Part shown: piece after piece, positions 1 to 9,332 of the stretch | Position numbering within the stretch: position 1 is the first letter of the stretch | How the letters are laid out: every line of letters starts with the position of its first letter | NCBI GenBank assembly: GCA_964412105.1 | Contig: CAYPNM010000014.1 | Coordinates: 4,901-68,900 of the forward strand | Length of the DNA: 64,000 nt | Source of the DNA: JAKAGZ01 sp964412105 | GTDB lineage: Bacteria; Bacteroidota; Ignavibacteria; Ignavibacteriales; Ignavibacteriaceae | Reading direction: 5' to 3' | The notes under the pieces: generated by a model | The model's database searches: none | Told to the model about the DNA's origin: nothing | The model's input: the letters and a program-made list of their open reading frames with translations, nothing else | Program-made: the position numbers and the translations under genes

Positions 1-616
1 GGGGGTCGTGAGTAACCATTATAATAGTCTTTTTAAATTCTGTATTCAGCCTTTCCATCAAAGTGAGTATTTCATCCGCTGAATTTTTATCAAGATCCCC
101 CGTGGGTTCATCTGCCATAATTAATAATGGATCTGTAACTACTGCTCTGGCAATAGCGACTCTTTGTTCCTGTCCACCTGAAAGTTGTTTTGGATAATGA
201 TCCATTCTATCTCCTAATCCGACTACATTAAGAACGGTTTCTACGTGCTTCCTTCTCTCTGATTTTGATAGAGAAGTAAGCAGCAGAGGCAATTCTACAT
301 TTTCGAATGCGGTTAATACCGGGATAAGATTATAAAACTGAAAGATAAAACCTATGCTGTGTGCGCGCCATTTAGCAAGTGCAGATTCACTTAATTTTGA
401 GATATCAGTTCCTCCAACTGTAATGCTTCCTTGGGATGGTTTATCTATTCCGGCTATTAGATTAAGCAAAGTTGTTTTGCCCGAACCTGAAGGTCCCATC
501 AATGATAGAAAATCTCCTTCGTCGACTTCGAGCGAAAGGTTATTTAGAACCGGGATTTCAAAATTGTCACGGCTATATGATTTTGAAACATCCTTAACAC
601 TAATTACATATGCCAT
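1..616 (-). CDS. ABC transporter ATP-binding protein, MacB/LolD type (partial, C-terminus beyond window)
   Basis: ATP-hydrolysing subunit of an ABC exporter. About 205 residues are present from the ATG at 616; the gene runs off the window start, so the C-terminus and any permease are not seen. The translation shows Walker A GPSGSGKT, the Q-loop region (IGFIFQFYNLIP), the signature LSGGQEQR, Walker B LLIMADEPTGDLD and the H-loop VTHD, in the order and spacing of the MacB/LolD family. It starts 14 bases after the stop of the adaptor gene, so the two are almost certainly one operon. An adaptor plus this ATPase type implies a MacB-like permease just outside the window (inference). Family assignment is firm; the substrate is unknown. 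Confidence 0.93.
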   Translation of the reverse strand, partial: MAYVISVKDVSKSYSRDNFEIPVLNNLSLEVDEGDFLSLMGPSGSGKTTLLNLIAGIDKPSQGSITVGGTDISKLSESALAKWRAHSIGFIFQFYNLIPVLTAFENVELPLLLTSLSKSERRKHVETVLNVVGLGDRMDHYPKQLSGGQEQRVAIARAVVTDPLLIMADEPTGDLDKNSADEILTLMERLNTEFKKTIIMVTHDP

Positions 617-630
617 AAAATCTCCAAAAA

Positions 631-1821
631 TTATTTTATTATAACTTTTGTACCATCTTTTATATCTGGGGTAATTTTTTGAATTACCCTGTCTCCTTCT
701 TCAACTCCTGAAATCACTTCTGTATAATCACCGACGGTTCTGCCGGTTTTAATTTCAACTTCATAAACACGACCATCTTTAACCCTGTAAACATATTCCT
801 TTTGATCTGATTTCCTTATTGCTGTGTACGGAACAACAAGAATGGCTTTCTCAGATAAGGATTTTTCATCAACTTTCTTATTCAAGAACAAAACCTTTGC
901 GCTCATTTCAGGAAGAACCTTGCTGTCATATTTCCTGAAAGCCACCTTTACCAGCACTGTCGCTTTTGAACGATCTGCTGTGGGAACAATTTTTGCAACA
1001 TAACCAGCATAACGATAATCGGGATATGCATCTAGTGTTATTTCACAATCCTGCCCGGATTTAATTTTTTCAATATTCGATTCTGAAACATCTGCTTCAA
1101 CCTGGAGTGAAGACATATCTGCCATAGTTACAACAGCGGCCCGCGAGGTTGAACTTGCACCAAGAGGCGAAACAATTTCACCTACATCTGCATCTTTAGT
1201 AAGAACCGTCCCATCGAAAGGAGCGCGGATAAGTGTATTCTCAAGAGCAACTTCAGCGCCCTGAACTACAGCTTTAGCAACACTGATTGACGCAAGTACT
1301 CTTTTATAATTTGCTTCGGCTGCATCAAGATCTGATTTAGGCGTACCTCCCAAAGCATAAAGCTTTTCCTGCCTTTCATAGGTACTTTTAGCATCCTGCA
1401 ACGATGCTTCATTAAGTTGAAGATTGGCTTTTGCTTGTTCCAATGCTGCTTTTACATCACTATCCTCAAGCCTGGCTATAATTTGGCCCTTTTTAACGGC
1501 ATCTCCTTCTACAACTCCAAGATAAATTAATCTGCCGGTAGCTTTAGATGCCACTGAAGCTTTGCGCTGAGCGACAACATAACCACTTGCAGTCAATACA
1601 GCATTGGATTCTAATGGCGATATTTTGCTGACAGTAACGAGACTAACTTCAATATCAGCGGAAAACAACATTTTCCAGCCGTAATAACCAAGCAATAAAA
1701 TTACAATTACTAAAAATACCGGTACTATGTATTTTGTAATTTTATTCCATCCAGAATTATTTGGAGATCTTTCTGAACGATCAATTCTTAAGGAAGAAAG
1801 GTCCACATCCTTATTCTGCAT
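631..1821 (-). CDS. Periplasmic adaptor (membrane fusion) protein, MacA/HlyD family
   Basis: This 396-residue protein has one N-terminal membrane anchor at about residues 29-51. A lipoyl-type half motif, a long alpha-helical hairpin (about 105-185, rich in A, K, E and Q), the second lipoyl half (near FDGTVLTKDADVGEIV) and a beta-barrel/membrane-proximal domain follow. That order is typical of adaptors linking an inner-membrane pump to an outer-membrane channel. It lies directly upstream of the MacB/LolD-type ATPase, which favours a MacA-like tripartite efflux or lipoprotein-export role over an RND pump. No outer-membrane TolC partner is in the window. The N-terminus is cytoplasmic, with a charged stretch ahead of the anchor. 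Confidence 0.92.
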   Translation of the reverse strand: MQNKDVDLSSLRIDRSERSPNNSGWNKITKYIVPVFLVIVILLLGYYGWKMLFSADIEVSLVTVSKISPLESNAVLTASGYVVAQRKASVASKATGRLIYLGVVEGDAVKKGQIIARLEDSDVKAALEQAKANLQLNEASLQDAKSTYERQEKLYALGGTPKSDLDAAEANYKRVLASISVAKAVVQGAEVALENTLIRAPFDGTVLTKDADVGEIVSPLGASSTSRAAVVTMADMSSLQVEADVSESNIEKIKSGQDCEITLDAYPDYRYAGYVAKIVPTADRSKATVLVKVAFRKYDSKVLPEMSAKVLFLNKKVDEKSLSEKAILVVPYTAIRKSDQKEYVYRVKDGRVYEVEIKTGRTVGDYTEVISGVEEGDRVIQKITPDIKDGTKVIIK

Positions 1822-2050
1822 AGGTTAAATTCTTATTTTATCAAACAGGCAAAAATAGTTTAATGAAAGATAATAAAATTATGCTTATCCGCTTACCCGC
1901 TTATAAATATAATTGCTTAAATATGTATTACTTAAACCGCCCAAAAGGATATTAAGTTGATCGGATTTTCTGAAATGGATACATTTTCAAATGAAAATGA
2001 AGGTGTAAATTGTTGAGATTCCAGCCCTCAAATTTAACACAAAATTACTT

Positions 2051-2506
2051 TCAGCGGATTGTTGTTAGGTGCGGAGTGTTTTTGATATAATGGACCAGTT
2101 GATCAATTGTAAATTCCTTTTCATCAAGCACTGCTTTAACTACATCCCCTATTGAGATAAATCCCGTAAGTTTCCCATTATCAAGAACCGGTAAATGCCT
2201 GATTCTTTTATTAGTCATTAATGCAAGGCATTCTTCCGGGCTGCGGTCAGGAGTTATATAGATTACTTTTGAAGACATTATTTCTTTTACCATCGTTTCT
2301 TTGGAACTCTTCCCAACCAGAATAACTTTTCTCGCATAATCTCTTTCCGACATAATTCCAACCGGATTTCCATTTTTGTCCACAACAAGAAGCGCCCCTA
2401 TACTTTTATCAGCCAGCATTATAAGTGCCTTAAAGACAGTTGAATCCTGGTTAATCGACCAGATCTGATTCCCCTTGTTGGCTAAGATTTCTCTTACTGT
2501 CTTCAT
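2051..2506 (-). CDS. Tandem CBS-domain protein
   Basis: A 151-residue soluble protein made almost entirely of two CBS domains (about residues 13-60 and 77-130). Each has the expected GALLVVD/GIMSERD and HLPVLD/GFISIGDVV type segments. Paired CBS domains form a Bateman module that usually binds adenine nucleotides. With no attached enzyme it is probably a stand-alone energy sensor or a regulator of an unknown partner. It is flanked by 229 and 123 bases of non-coding DNA and looks monocistronic. The fold is clear, the specific role is not. Confidence 0.9.
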   Translation of the reverse strand: MKTVREILANKGNQIWSINQDSTVFKALIMLADKSIGALLVVDKNGNPVGIMSERDYARKVILVGKSSKETMVKEIMSSKVIYITPDRSPEECLALMTNKRIRHLPVLDNGKLTGFISIGDVVKAVLDEKEFTIDQLVHYIKNTPHLTTIR

Positions 2507-2629
2507 AGCATCCTCCCTATAAAAAATTGTAAAATTTCTTATTGTAAACGCATACTACTATTTGATAAGATAAACTGTTTAGGCTAAATATAAAATAACA
2601 ATTTTTTCATCAAAAGCTACTAATTAATT

Positions 2630-5600
2630 TTACCATCCGGGAGAAATTATAAAGCCAAATTGATATCTGTTGTCCGGCCGCTGGAATGCATCTGCATAAT
2701 AAATTTGTCCAACAATGTATCCGAATAAATTAAATCTGGCAGCAACGCCTGCAGAAAATACCGGAATTCTTTTATTTGATGTTGAAGCAAGATCAAAAAC
2801 CGGTGGGCTGTCCGATGACCAGGCAACTCCTCCATCGAGAAACAATGATAACTCGGTGGGCAGATAGGGAAAATTAAGCAGACCAAATTGCTCGTTACCA
2901 AATAATGGTACTCTGAATTCCATATTAAATACAGCTATCCTGGATCCAACCAACCTATCAAATACAGGACAGCCATTTAACCCATTTCCACTGCATTCCG
3001 ATTGACTAAATGAGTTTAGATCATATCCTCTGACAAGTGTAGCATAACCAATAGATAACGGATAGAGTCTATTATCTTGTGAGTCTTTTCCATATCTACC
3101 ATAATGCAGAGCCCTGAATGCAAGAGTAAAAGGTGAAAAGAAGAAATATTTTCTAACATCTGCTGTTAGCGTATAAAAATTCAGCGAACCAATGCTCGGC
3201 TGAACTTCAAAACGATAACGACTGCCTTCAACCGGTGATGTAAATCCCATAAATGAATAATCACCAACATATGCTAGGTCAGTCCTAAAAATATTAAGGG
3301 AAGGCGGTGAATCTAAATTTTCAGTATAACTATTTACTAAATAATTACCGACCATAACAGTGTGATCCGCTTCCAGACCAAAGCCGATGTTCTGAAATCC
3401 AATTCCAAATTCGAGTCTTCTGTTGGTTGATAACGGATACTCTCCTAACAAACTGACCTGGTTATTGTATACTCTTTGCTTGTAAAAAATAAAATCATTT
3501 GCCAGATATTGTTGACCCTGAATACTTACTGTATCAAGCTTTTGACCAAAATAACCTGAAAGATATGGAATATGCCCTATTGAAGCCCCCCAGTTTATTC
3601 TATGACTTCTATTAAAATAGGTAACTGCTCCTCCAATATCTTTAAACTCACCGTTTGCCTGAACCACTCCTGATAGTAAGTGGTTACCAAGCATATCACT
3701 GAACAGCATGCTTATTGATCCACCAACATAAGTTCCAAACATATCATTTCCTACTCCTATAGATGCCTGACCAATATTGTACAGACTGAGAGAAGGCTTA
3801 TAATCTTTTTGCTTTATTTCATTTTCTGCTATAAATCCGGTTGTGTCATCGCTTAAATAATTTTCTACTATGCCAGCGCTGGCTTTTGATTTAAGCGGGA
3901 GAGAAACTACATCTTCATATTCATTATCCTTTGGATTAAATTTTACTCCCTGAGCATTTTCTCGGCTTAGTCCCCTTACATCATAGGAAGCATTATCAAA
4001 AACATCAAATACCAACCGCCCCGTTTTTTGCGCAACAGAAATAGCAGGAGATAAAGAAGTTAAACCACTTATCCCGGTTGATACATTTGTAACTCTGTAA
4101 TATTCATTCTTGTCAAATAAATATCTATAAATGTTGCTGATACCATCCGGATCTGAGATGAAATAAATGCTTTTACCATCAGGAGAAAACTGTGGATTGA
4201 TCAACTTAGCATCCTTTCCCATTGCAAGATATCTGACGGCTTTTGTCTTCATATTAAGCAAGCCTATTCGCATAGGACCAAATACATACCTGGATAGATT
4301 AGTTGACCCTCCCTGGTCAGTTACAAACGCAAGTGTTTCCCCATCAGGTGACCACGCCGGCTGAAGTTCGGCATATTTGTCATTGGTCAACTGCTCAAGG
4401 TCTTTATTATCAAAATTATAAAGATAAAGGTTGTTAATGCCGCCATAAGTTCCTGATATCGCTAGCTGTTTTCCATCAGGAGACCAGGCAAGATGAAAAA
4501 TACCGTCAACTTTTTTCAAGCTGAAAGTCTCTTTTATATTGCCTGATGATACATTTACAATTGAAATCGCATTTTCACCATTCTTTACAACAACAAAAGC
4601 AAATAGTTTACCATCCGGTGACCAGCTTCCTGAAGAATTTATAAATTGGAGATTATCGAAATGAGCATCGCTGTTCGAACTGACTAATTTTTTATAAATC
4701 TCTCCCGTATGTGCATCTATTAGATATAAATCAAGAGTAAACAGATCGTGTCTTGCTATTACCGCTACATATTTACCATCCGGACTAATTACTGGAGATA
4801 AATTTATAGCATCTTTTTCAGCACTTATTGTATAACCCAGACTATCAGGATTAGTTCTTCCGCTCAATTCTCCTTTATACTCATCCATTACATCTTTTTT
4901 CCAATCGACTGAAAGAGAATCAAGATTAATACCAATTGTCTTTTTAAATGCCCTGTCCCATCCAAACTCTAATGCATTTATTAACAATTTTGGAATTTTA
5001 TCATCTCCCCATCTGCTCCCGATATAAGCCAGTATAGCCTGACCATATCTATATGGAAAATATTTAGCATTTTTGCCTACATCATCAATTGATGGAACAT
5101 CATCATTCAGAACTGCATCTCTCAGCCACATCGAAGTCAGAGCATCTTTTCTTCCTATAGAGAAATATTCAGCCATACCTTCAATGAACCACAGCGGAAA
5201 GGATTCTGCTTCCTTAAATCCATTTTTCCTGGAACGAATAATATCATATTGAAAAGCGTGAACGAGCTCATGACCCAAGACATGGTTATTGTCGGCAAAA
5301 TCACCTGCGAAAGGTATAGTAATTCTGTTTTTTATTCCTTCGGTTACACCACCTGTTGCTTGGGATAAAAATCCTTCCACAACATTGGTTTGTTCAAAAT
5401 CTGCATGATTAGCGTAAAGAATCACGGGTTGGTCTTTTTTGAGTGAATCACCAAATAGCTTCGTGTACCTGCTTCTCCATCTTTCTAGCATTTCAGCAGC
5501 ATCATAAGTTGCCGCTCTTTCTTCTGGATAATAGTAGATATCAAAATTTTTAGTTTTCAGAATACTAAAGTTAAAATTCTGATATTGGATTTTATTTCTT

Positions 5601-5686
5601 CCAAAATAATCCTGGCTGTAAAGGTTCCCGGCAAATAGTGCGAAAACCATTAAAACAATACAAAAATTGCAATTTATCTTTTTCAT
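2630..5686 (-). CDS. Secreted zinc peptidase (MA-like) fused to TolB-type propeller and outer-membrane barrel
   Basis: A 1018-residue protein with signal peptide at residues 1-25. The N-terminal part has the zinc site HELVH at 139-143 and, 26 residues on, WFIEGMAEY, whose Glu169 fits the third ligand of gluzincin peptidases (peptidase MA-like). Residues about 290-560 hold at least five WD40-like PD40 repeats with the W/FSPDGK signature, as in TolB and DPP-type propellers. The last 370 residues are rich in alternating aromatic/polar strands and end in a short W-terminal tail (FIISPGW), as expected for an Omp85/surface-antigen-like beta barrel. The three parts together suggest a peptidase anchored in, or delivered to, the outer membrane. 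Similar architectures exist in this lineage but their function is not established. It appears monocistronic. Confidence 0.85.
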   Translation of the reverse strand: MKKINCNFCIVLMVFALFAGNLYSQDYFGRNKIQYQNFNFSILKTKNFDIYYYPEERAATYDAAEMLERWRSRYTKLFGDSLKKDQPVILYANHADFEQTNVVEGFLSQATGGVTEGIKNRITIPFAGDFADNNHVLGHELVHAFQYDIIRSRKNGFKEAESFPLWFIEGMAEYFSIGRKDALTSMWLRDAVLNDDVPSIDDVGKNAKYFPYRYGQAILAYIGSRWGDDKIPKLLINALEFGWDRAFKKTIGINLDSLSVDWKKDVMDEYKGELSGRTNPDSLGYTISAEKDAINLSPVISPDGKYVAVIARHDLFTLDLYLIDAHTGEIYKKLVSSNSDAHFDNLQFINSSGSWSPDGKLFAFVVVKNGENAISIVNVSSGNIKETFSLKKVDGIFHLAWSPDGKQLAISGTYGGINNLYLYNFDNKDLEQLTNDKYAELQPAWSPDGETLAFVTDQGGSTNLSRYVFGPMRIGLLNMKTKAVRYLAMGKDAKLINPQFSPDGKSIYFISDPDGISNIYRYLFDKNEYYRVTNVSTGISGLTSLSPAISVAQKTGRLVFDVFDNASYDVRGLSRENAQGVKFNPKDNEYEDVVSLPLKSKASAGIVENYLSDDTTGFIAENEIKQKDYKPSLSLYNIGQASIGVGNDMFGTYVGGSISMLFSDMLGNHLLSGVVQANGEFKDIGGAVTYFNRSHRINWGASIGHIPYLSGYFGQKLDTVSIQGQQYLANDFIFYKQRVYNNQVSLLGEYPLSTNRRLEFGIGFQNIGFGLEADHTVMVGNYLVNSYTENLDSPPSLNIFRTDLAYVGDYSFMGFTSPVEGSRYRFEVQPSIGSLNFYTLTADVRKYFFFSPFTLAFRALHYGRYGKDSQDNRLYPLSIGYATLVRGYDLNSFSQSECSGNGLNGCPVFDRLVGSRIAVFNMEFRVPLFGNEQFGLLNFPYLPTELSLFLDGGVAWSSDSPPVFDLASTSNKRIPVFSAGVAARFNLFGYIVGQIYYADAFQRPDNRYQFGFIISPGW

Positions 5687-6003
5687 AGCTTATACATCCT
5701 ATTCATCTCATTCAGATTCTTTATACTATATCCTTCAAAAAAAATTTCAAGGTATTATTTTATAGGCTCTTATACAATCTTAATAATTGATTTGTTCACA
5801 CTTTTGGATAGATTTTATAAAATAATCAAAATGGCAGTATACCAATTAACCTAAAAATTGGAATTTATTTAATAATATGAGGTAATAGAAAGAATTCTTG
5901 GCAAATGCAATTTAGAAAATTTATTACAGGAAAGGTTTAAATGCAAAAACCTTAAAAAAACTTAATACTTCAGAAAAGTATAGAAAGCTTAGTTGTTCTG
6001 AGA
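5687..6003. other. Intergenic stretch without recognisable gene
   Basis: About 317 AT-rich bases separate the peptidase-barrel gene from the thioesterase gene on the same strand. Stop codons are frequent in all frames and no strong hairpin was found. It presumably holds the promoter of the upstream-facing peptidase gene, but no clear promoter motif could be assigned. Confidence 0.5.
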
Positions 6004-6483
6004 CTATTTTTTGCCCATATTTTCTGGCATTTGTACCGCTACAACTTCTCCCTTTACTGTAATATCTCCATCAACAGATATTGTGATTTCAGAGACTACT
6101 TTTCTTCCTTTTAATTCTTTTACCTTCCCGCTAATGATGAGTTCAGGTCCAAGCGGTGTCGGTTTAAGATAGTCAACTTTTAATGAAGCAGTTACAAATC
6201 TTAATTTTGGTTCTGAATCAAAAGATCTTTTTTCATTCCTGTAAGCAGCGATAGCAGCCGTACCGGTCCCATGACAATCTACCAGAGATGCAAGCAAACC
6301 CCCGTATACAAAGCCAGGGATGGCAGTATGATATTCTTTTGGAGTAAATCTGGCTAATGTCTCTTCTCCAACTGAAAAGCTCTTTAATTGATAACCTTTT
6401 TCATTCAATTTTCCACATCCATAGCAATGACTGACATCATCAGGATAATAATCCTGTATAGCCTCAATTGATATTGTATTCAT
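6004..6483 (-). CDS. PaaI-like hotdog-fold thioesterase family protein
   Basis: Likely acyl-CoA thioesterase of the PaaI/hotdog superfamily, 159 residues from the ATG at 6483. A longer reading from 6516 adds 11 unconserved residues. The sequence shows a CYGCG motif near the N-terminus, then the hotdog helix region PGFVYGGLLASLVDCHG (substrate-pocket Asp/His) and a C-terminal strand region. The CYGCG-plus-hotdog form is common among uncharacterised thioesterases of this superfamily. Substrate is unknown. It stands alone between two intergenic regions and shows no operon partner. Confidence 0.8.
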   Translation of the reverse strand: MNTISIEAIQDYYPDDVSHCYGCGKLNEKGYQLKSFSVGEETLARFTPKEYHTAIPGFVYGGLLASLVDCHGTGTAAIAAYRNEKRSFDSEPKLRFVTASLKVDYLKPTPLGPELIISGKVKELKGRKVVSEITISVDGDITVKGEVVAVQMPENMGKK

Positions 6484-6573
6484 CTTTTTACCAAGTTTAA
6501 TTTTATAAATAAACAATAAATAAACTTCTGCCAGTCTAATTTAATAATAAAATCATTATTTTTTAAAATAATT

Positions 6574-6619
6574 ATGCCCTGCTTTTTGTGGCATTTTACT
6601 ACCACATTAAACAGGGCAT
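6574..6619. repeat. Hairpin repeat, copy 1 (GCCCTG...GTGG...CCAC...CAGGGC)
   Basis: Outer arms ATGCCCTG (6574-6581) and CAGGGCAT (6612-6619) are perfect complements. Inner arms GTGG (6588-6591) and CCAC (6602-6605) pair inside an unpaired bubble. A sister hairpin with the same outer and inner cores lies at 9097-9139, at the same distance (about 190 bases) beyond the next cytochrome gene. The pair therefore looks like a duplicated 3' flank or a dispersed structured element. Confidence 0.7.
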
Positions 6620-6753
6620 TTTAATAAATGCAATTTTAGAGCTAATTCAGGCCTTTATTGCTTACCTCCCCCCTTTCCCCTAAATTCCGAAAGGCTTTTG
6701 TTCAACTCATTAAGGTGCGTTGAATATCCAATGCACATCTAATTTTTTAATAT

Positions 6754-6791
6754 GAAGCTTCACACTTGCTTAACAAACAAGTGTGAGCTTC
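6754..6791 (-). terminator. Hairpin downstream of cytochrome gene (6805-8820)
   Basis: Arms 6754-6768 and 6778-6791 pair over 14 base pairs with one bulged base and a 9-base loop. It sits 13 bases past the stop codon of the minus-strand cytochrome gene. There is no uridine tract on the minus-strand side, so it may act as an mRNA 3' stabiliser rather than an intrinsic terminator. Confidence 0.6.
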
Positions 6792-6804
6792 AAATTATAA
6801 TATT

Positions 6805-8820
6805 TTACTTTAGCATTACCATTTTCTTTACAGAAACGAAATCATTTGCCTGCAGTCTGTAAAGGTATATGCCAGAACTTACAGCCTCACCACCGGAATT
6901 TCTTCCATTCCATGTAACTGAATATGTGCCGGTTGCCTCATTGGCATTTACCAGCGTAGTAACCAGCCTGCCTGTTATATCAAATATTTGAATCTTTACA
7001 TTTCCTTCTTTAGGAATTGTATATTTAATAGTAGTGGTGGGGTTAAATGGATTAGGATAATTCTGGTCAAGTGAATAAGTCTGTGGAACTGTATTGTCGA
7101 TTAACTTAATACCAGTAGTAGGATCCAATTTTTGCAAAGTAACTGCTAACAATGAGTAAGCATATTCCGGATTATGAATACCAAGACTCCTGTCTTCAGA
7201 AACAAAATCCCAGTTATATGCGGCTTCAGCCTGTAACTTAGTATATGAAGAATCCACTGTAACTGTTGAATCACCTAACGGTGGCAATAATTTTCCTACT
7301 CTGTTTAATAGGCCCTGGATTTCAATCTGCAGACCGTTTGCTACACCATCTCCATCCAGATCTGCATTCCCGTTTACGTAAAATTTCTTATCGGAAAATT
7401 CAGGTCCTACTGAGGTACCATGACAAGGTGCACAGGCTGCAACATTATCCTGTCCTGTTACTGGATCAACCATATTAAGGGAATGCGAACCAAAAAGCTG
7501 TATAGAACCGTCAGCATTTGCTCCAGCAGCAGCCATATGGCAAGCTATACAACCTTCAGCTACCTGCATATGAGGTGAGCTTGGGAACTTCCAGCCAAAT
7601 TGATAACCGTTCATGCCTGCAATCATATCACCCTGTGGGCCATGATGCGGACCATAATGTGATAAATTATTGAGATAATTATCAGTATATGAAACAGCTT
7701 CTACCCTTGCGTGGTGGCAGTTCATACAGAGAGCGCCGGGACCTATTCCGGATATAGTAACTCCATTTGCAAAAGTAGCGCTTAATGTTCTTAATTGATG
7801 CTCATTTGCATCACTATGCGGATCGTGACAAGTAGCACATGCAATCTTTGCCAAAGGTGGTGCGGTTGTTAATTCGGCCTTACCACCTTCTATAAAATCA
7901 ATGAATCCGGAACCGCTGTGACATCTTGCACACGTTGGGTTAGTACCTCGAGCAAGTGTTGTCGGATTTGCGTGTCTGGAAGCATAATACTGCGTTGGAT
8001 AAAAATGATGAGTCCCATCATCGTGGCAATAGGCGCACAATTCCGGTGACAATGTCTTATCTATATGAGCAGCTGTTGTATCACCATAGTGATTATTACC
8101 CGGACCATGGCAGGCTTCACATTGAATATTAGCCAATGCAAAAGCATCAGGATAAACCTGTGCCAGCGAATCATACATACCTGGCATTAACGTATCCGGA
8201 AAAACAAATGGATAATCATCAAAACCTCCATTTGTAGCCAGTGTATCATAGCCCGTTGTATGGCATTCAATACAAGCTTCGCTATAATGAGTACCTAATA
8301 ATCCGTCCAGCCCTTGTTTGAGCATCGTAGCGTGACCGGTACCTTGCCATTCTGTAAAAAGAGGAACTCCAACTGGCACAAAGGCTCCGTTGTGACAAAC
8401 ATAACAAGCCCCCTTTTGATACCCCACAAACAGCGACGAGTTAATTGTAATTGAAGCGCTTGAAGAGCCGTCGGTTACATTTATAATATATGTTCCAACC
8501 TTGTCAGGAATAAATGTGATTATCTGATTGGAAGTATCAACATTGTTCACAGTTCCGAAAGTGGCAGCTGAACTAAATGGCATAGATGTGAATGACCATA
8601 CTGGACCACTCAATGCTGTACTTTTTGTGACTTCCAAATAAACTTTGGATTCATTACCTACATTTTGCAGGCCTGTATAACGCCTGTCAAAATAATGGGC
8701 AACAGAATCGTTCGCTACTTGTCTTGGTGATACACCATAGGTATTGACTGTTAAGGTTTGAGCAAAACTGATTGGTATACACATCAAGAAAAGTAGGATA
8801 AATAGGAGAAGTTTTTTCAT
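6805..8820 (-). CDS. Nine-heme c-type cytochrome with T9SS C-terminal sorting domain (paralogue 1)
   Basis: Start chosen at the ATG at 8820 (671 residues): it begins MKKLLLFILLFL, a signal peptide, and has GGGGTC close upstream; a reading from 8871 would put 17 residues ahead of it. After the signal peptide comes an Ig/PKD-like domain (to about residue 130). Nine CxxCH heme sites follow: CYVCH, CIECH, CEACH, CAYCH, CARCH, CATCH, CMNCH, CIACH and CAPCH. The last 85 residues are a type A T9SS sorting domain (YPNPFNPTTTI motif, GRLVTTL, ending KKMVMLK). The protein should be carried across the outer membrane and attached at the surface or released, where it could move electrons outside the cell (inference). 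It is a close paralogue of the next gene, with identical heme order and spacing. Enzymatic activity, for example in the c554/hydroxylamine families, cannot be excluded. Confidence 0.92.
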   Translation of the reverse strand: MKKLLLFILLFLMCIPISFAQTLTVNTYGVSPRQVANDSVAHYFDRRYTGLQNVGNESKVYLEVTKSTALSGPVWSFTSMPFSSAATFGTVNNVDTSNQIITFIPDKVGTYIINVTDGSSSASITINSSLFVGYQKGACYVCHNGAFVPVGVPLFTEWQGTGHATMLKQGLDGLLGTHYSEACIECHTTGYDTLATNGGFDDYPFVFPDTLMPGMYDSLAQVYPDAFALANIQCEACHGPGNNHYGDTTAAHIDKTLSPELCAYCHDDGTHHFYPTQYYASRHANPTTLARGTNPTCARCHSGSGFIDFIEGGKAELTTAPPLAKIACATCHDPHSDANEHQLRTLSATFANGVTISGIGPGALCMNCHHARVEAVSYTDNYLNNLSHYGPHHGPQGDMIAGMNGYQFGWKFPSSPHMQVAEGCIACHMAAAGANADGSIQLFGSHSLNMVDPVTGQDNVAACAPCHGTSVGPEFSDKKFYVNGNADLDGDGVANGLQIEIQGLLNRVGKLLPPLGDSTVTVDSSYTKLQAEAAYNWDFVSEDRSLGIHNPEYAYSLLAVTLQKLDPTTGIKLIDNTVPQTYSLDQNYPNPFNPTTTIKYTIPKEGNVKIQIFDITGRLVTTLVNANEATGTYSVTWNGRNSGGEAVSSGIYLYRLQANDFVSVKKMVMLK

Positions 8821-9096
8821 ATCGACCCCGCTTAATAATAAATAAATAGAAACAGTCGAATATTTCAACACAAATACTTTACCAAAACTAAACTGTCAAA
8901 ATATCGCAAAAAACGAAGGTTTTTTTGTCAATCCAGAGAATTAGCAAATTATGTTTCTATTATTGAAGAAAATAAACAAAATAAATGGTTTTTGTGACTA
9001 GGCGGCAGTTTATATGCAAAGCTAATATCCAGATTTGGCCAATTTAGAGCATAAATTAGAAAATTAGCTATTTATCAGCTTCACGCAAAAAATTAA

Positions 9097-9139
9097 GCCC
9101 TGTTCTCAGTGGAGGGGTCTCAGCCACATCGAACAGGGC
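9097..9139. repeat. Hairpin repeat, copy 2
   Basis: Arms GCCCTGTTC (9097-9105) and GAACAGGGC (9131-9139) are perfectly complementary. Inner GTGG (9109-9112) and CCAC (9124-9127) pair as in copy 1 at 6574-6619. The outer stem is extended here by three pairs absent from copy 1, while the core bases are kept. A pyrimidine tract rich in C (9190-9203) follows, as one does after copy 1 (6665-6680). Confidence 0.7.
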
Positions 9140-9283
9140 AATTTTAAGAAATATACTCTTTGCGTAATTTTCGCCGTTCTATTTCTTACTCCCCCTTCCC
9201 CCCATTGCTTCAGACTGTTTTTATTTATCTATTATTCTGGATGCGTGAAGCAAAAAACGCACCCAATAGTTATGATCATTGAA

Positions 9284-9320
9284 AGCATCACACCTGCTTC
9301 CCCCTTCGCAGATGTGAGCC
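9284..9320 (-). terminator. Hairpin downstream of cytochrome gene (9333-11333)
   Basis: Arms CACACCTGC (9289-9297) and GCAGATGTG (9308-9316) form a nine-pair stem, one pair being G-U in minus-strand RNA, with a loop rich in C on the plus strand. It lies 16 bases beyond the stop codon, in the same position as the 6754-6791 hairpin relative to the paralogue, although the base sequence differs. No uridine tract follows. Confidence 0.5.
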
Positions 9321-9332
9321 TTCATTGACAAC

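Noticed and set aside
2647..2901. Second minus-strand frame inside the peptidase-barrel gene
   Set aside because: It overlaps a well-supported gene in another frame and shows no family features.
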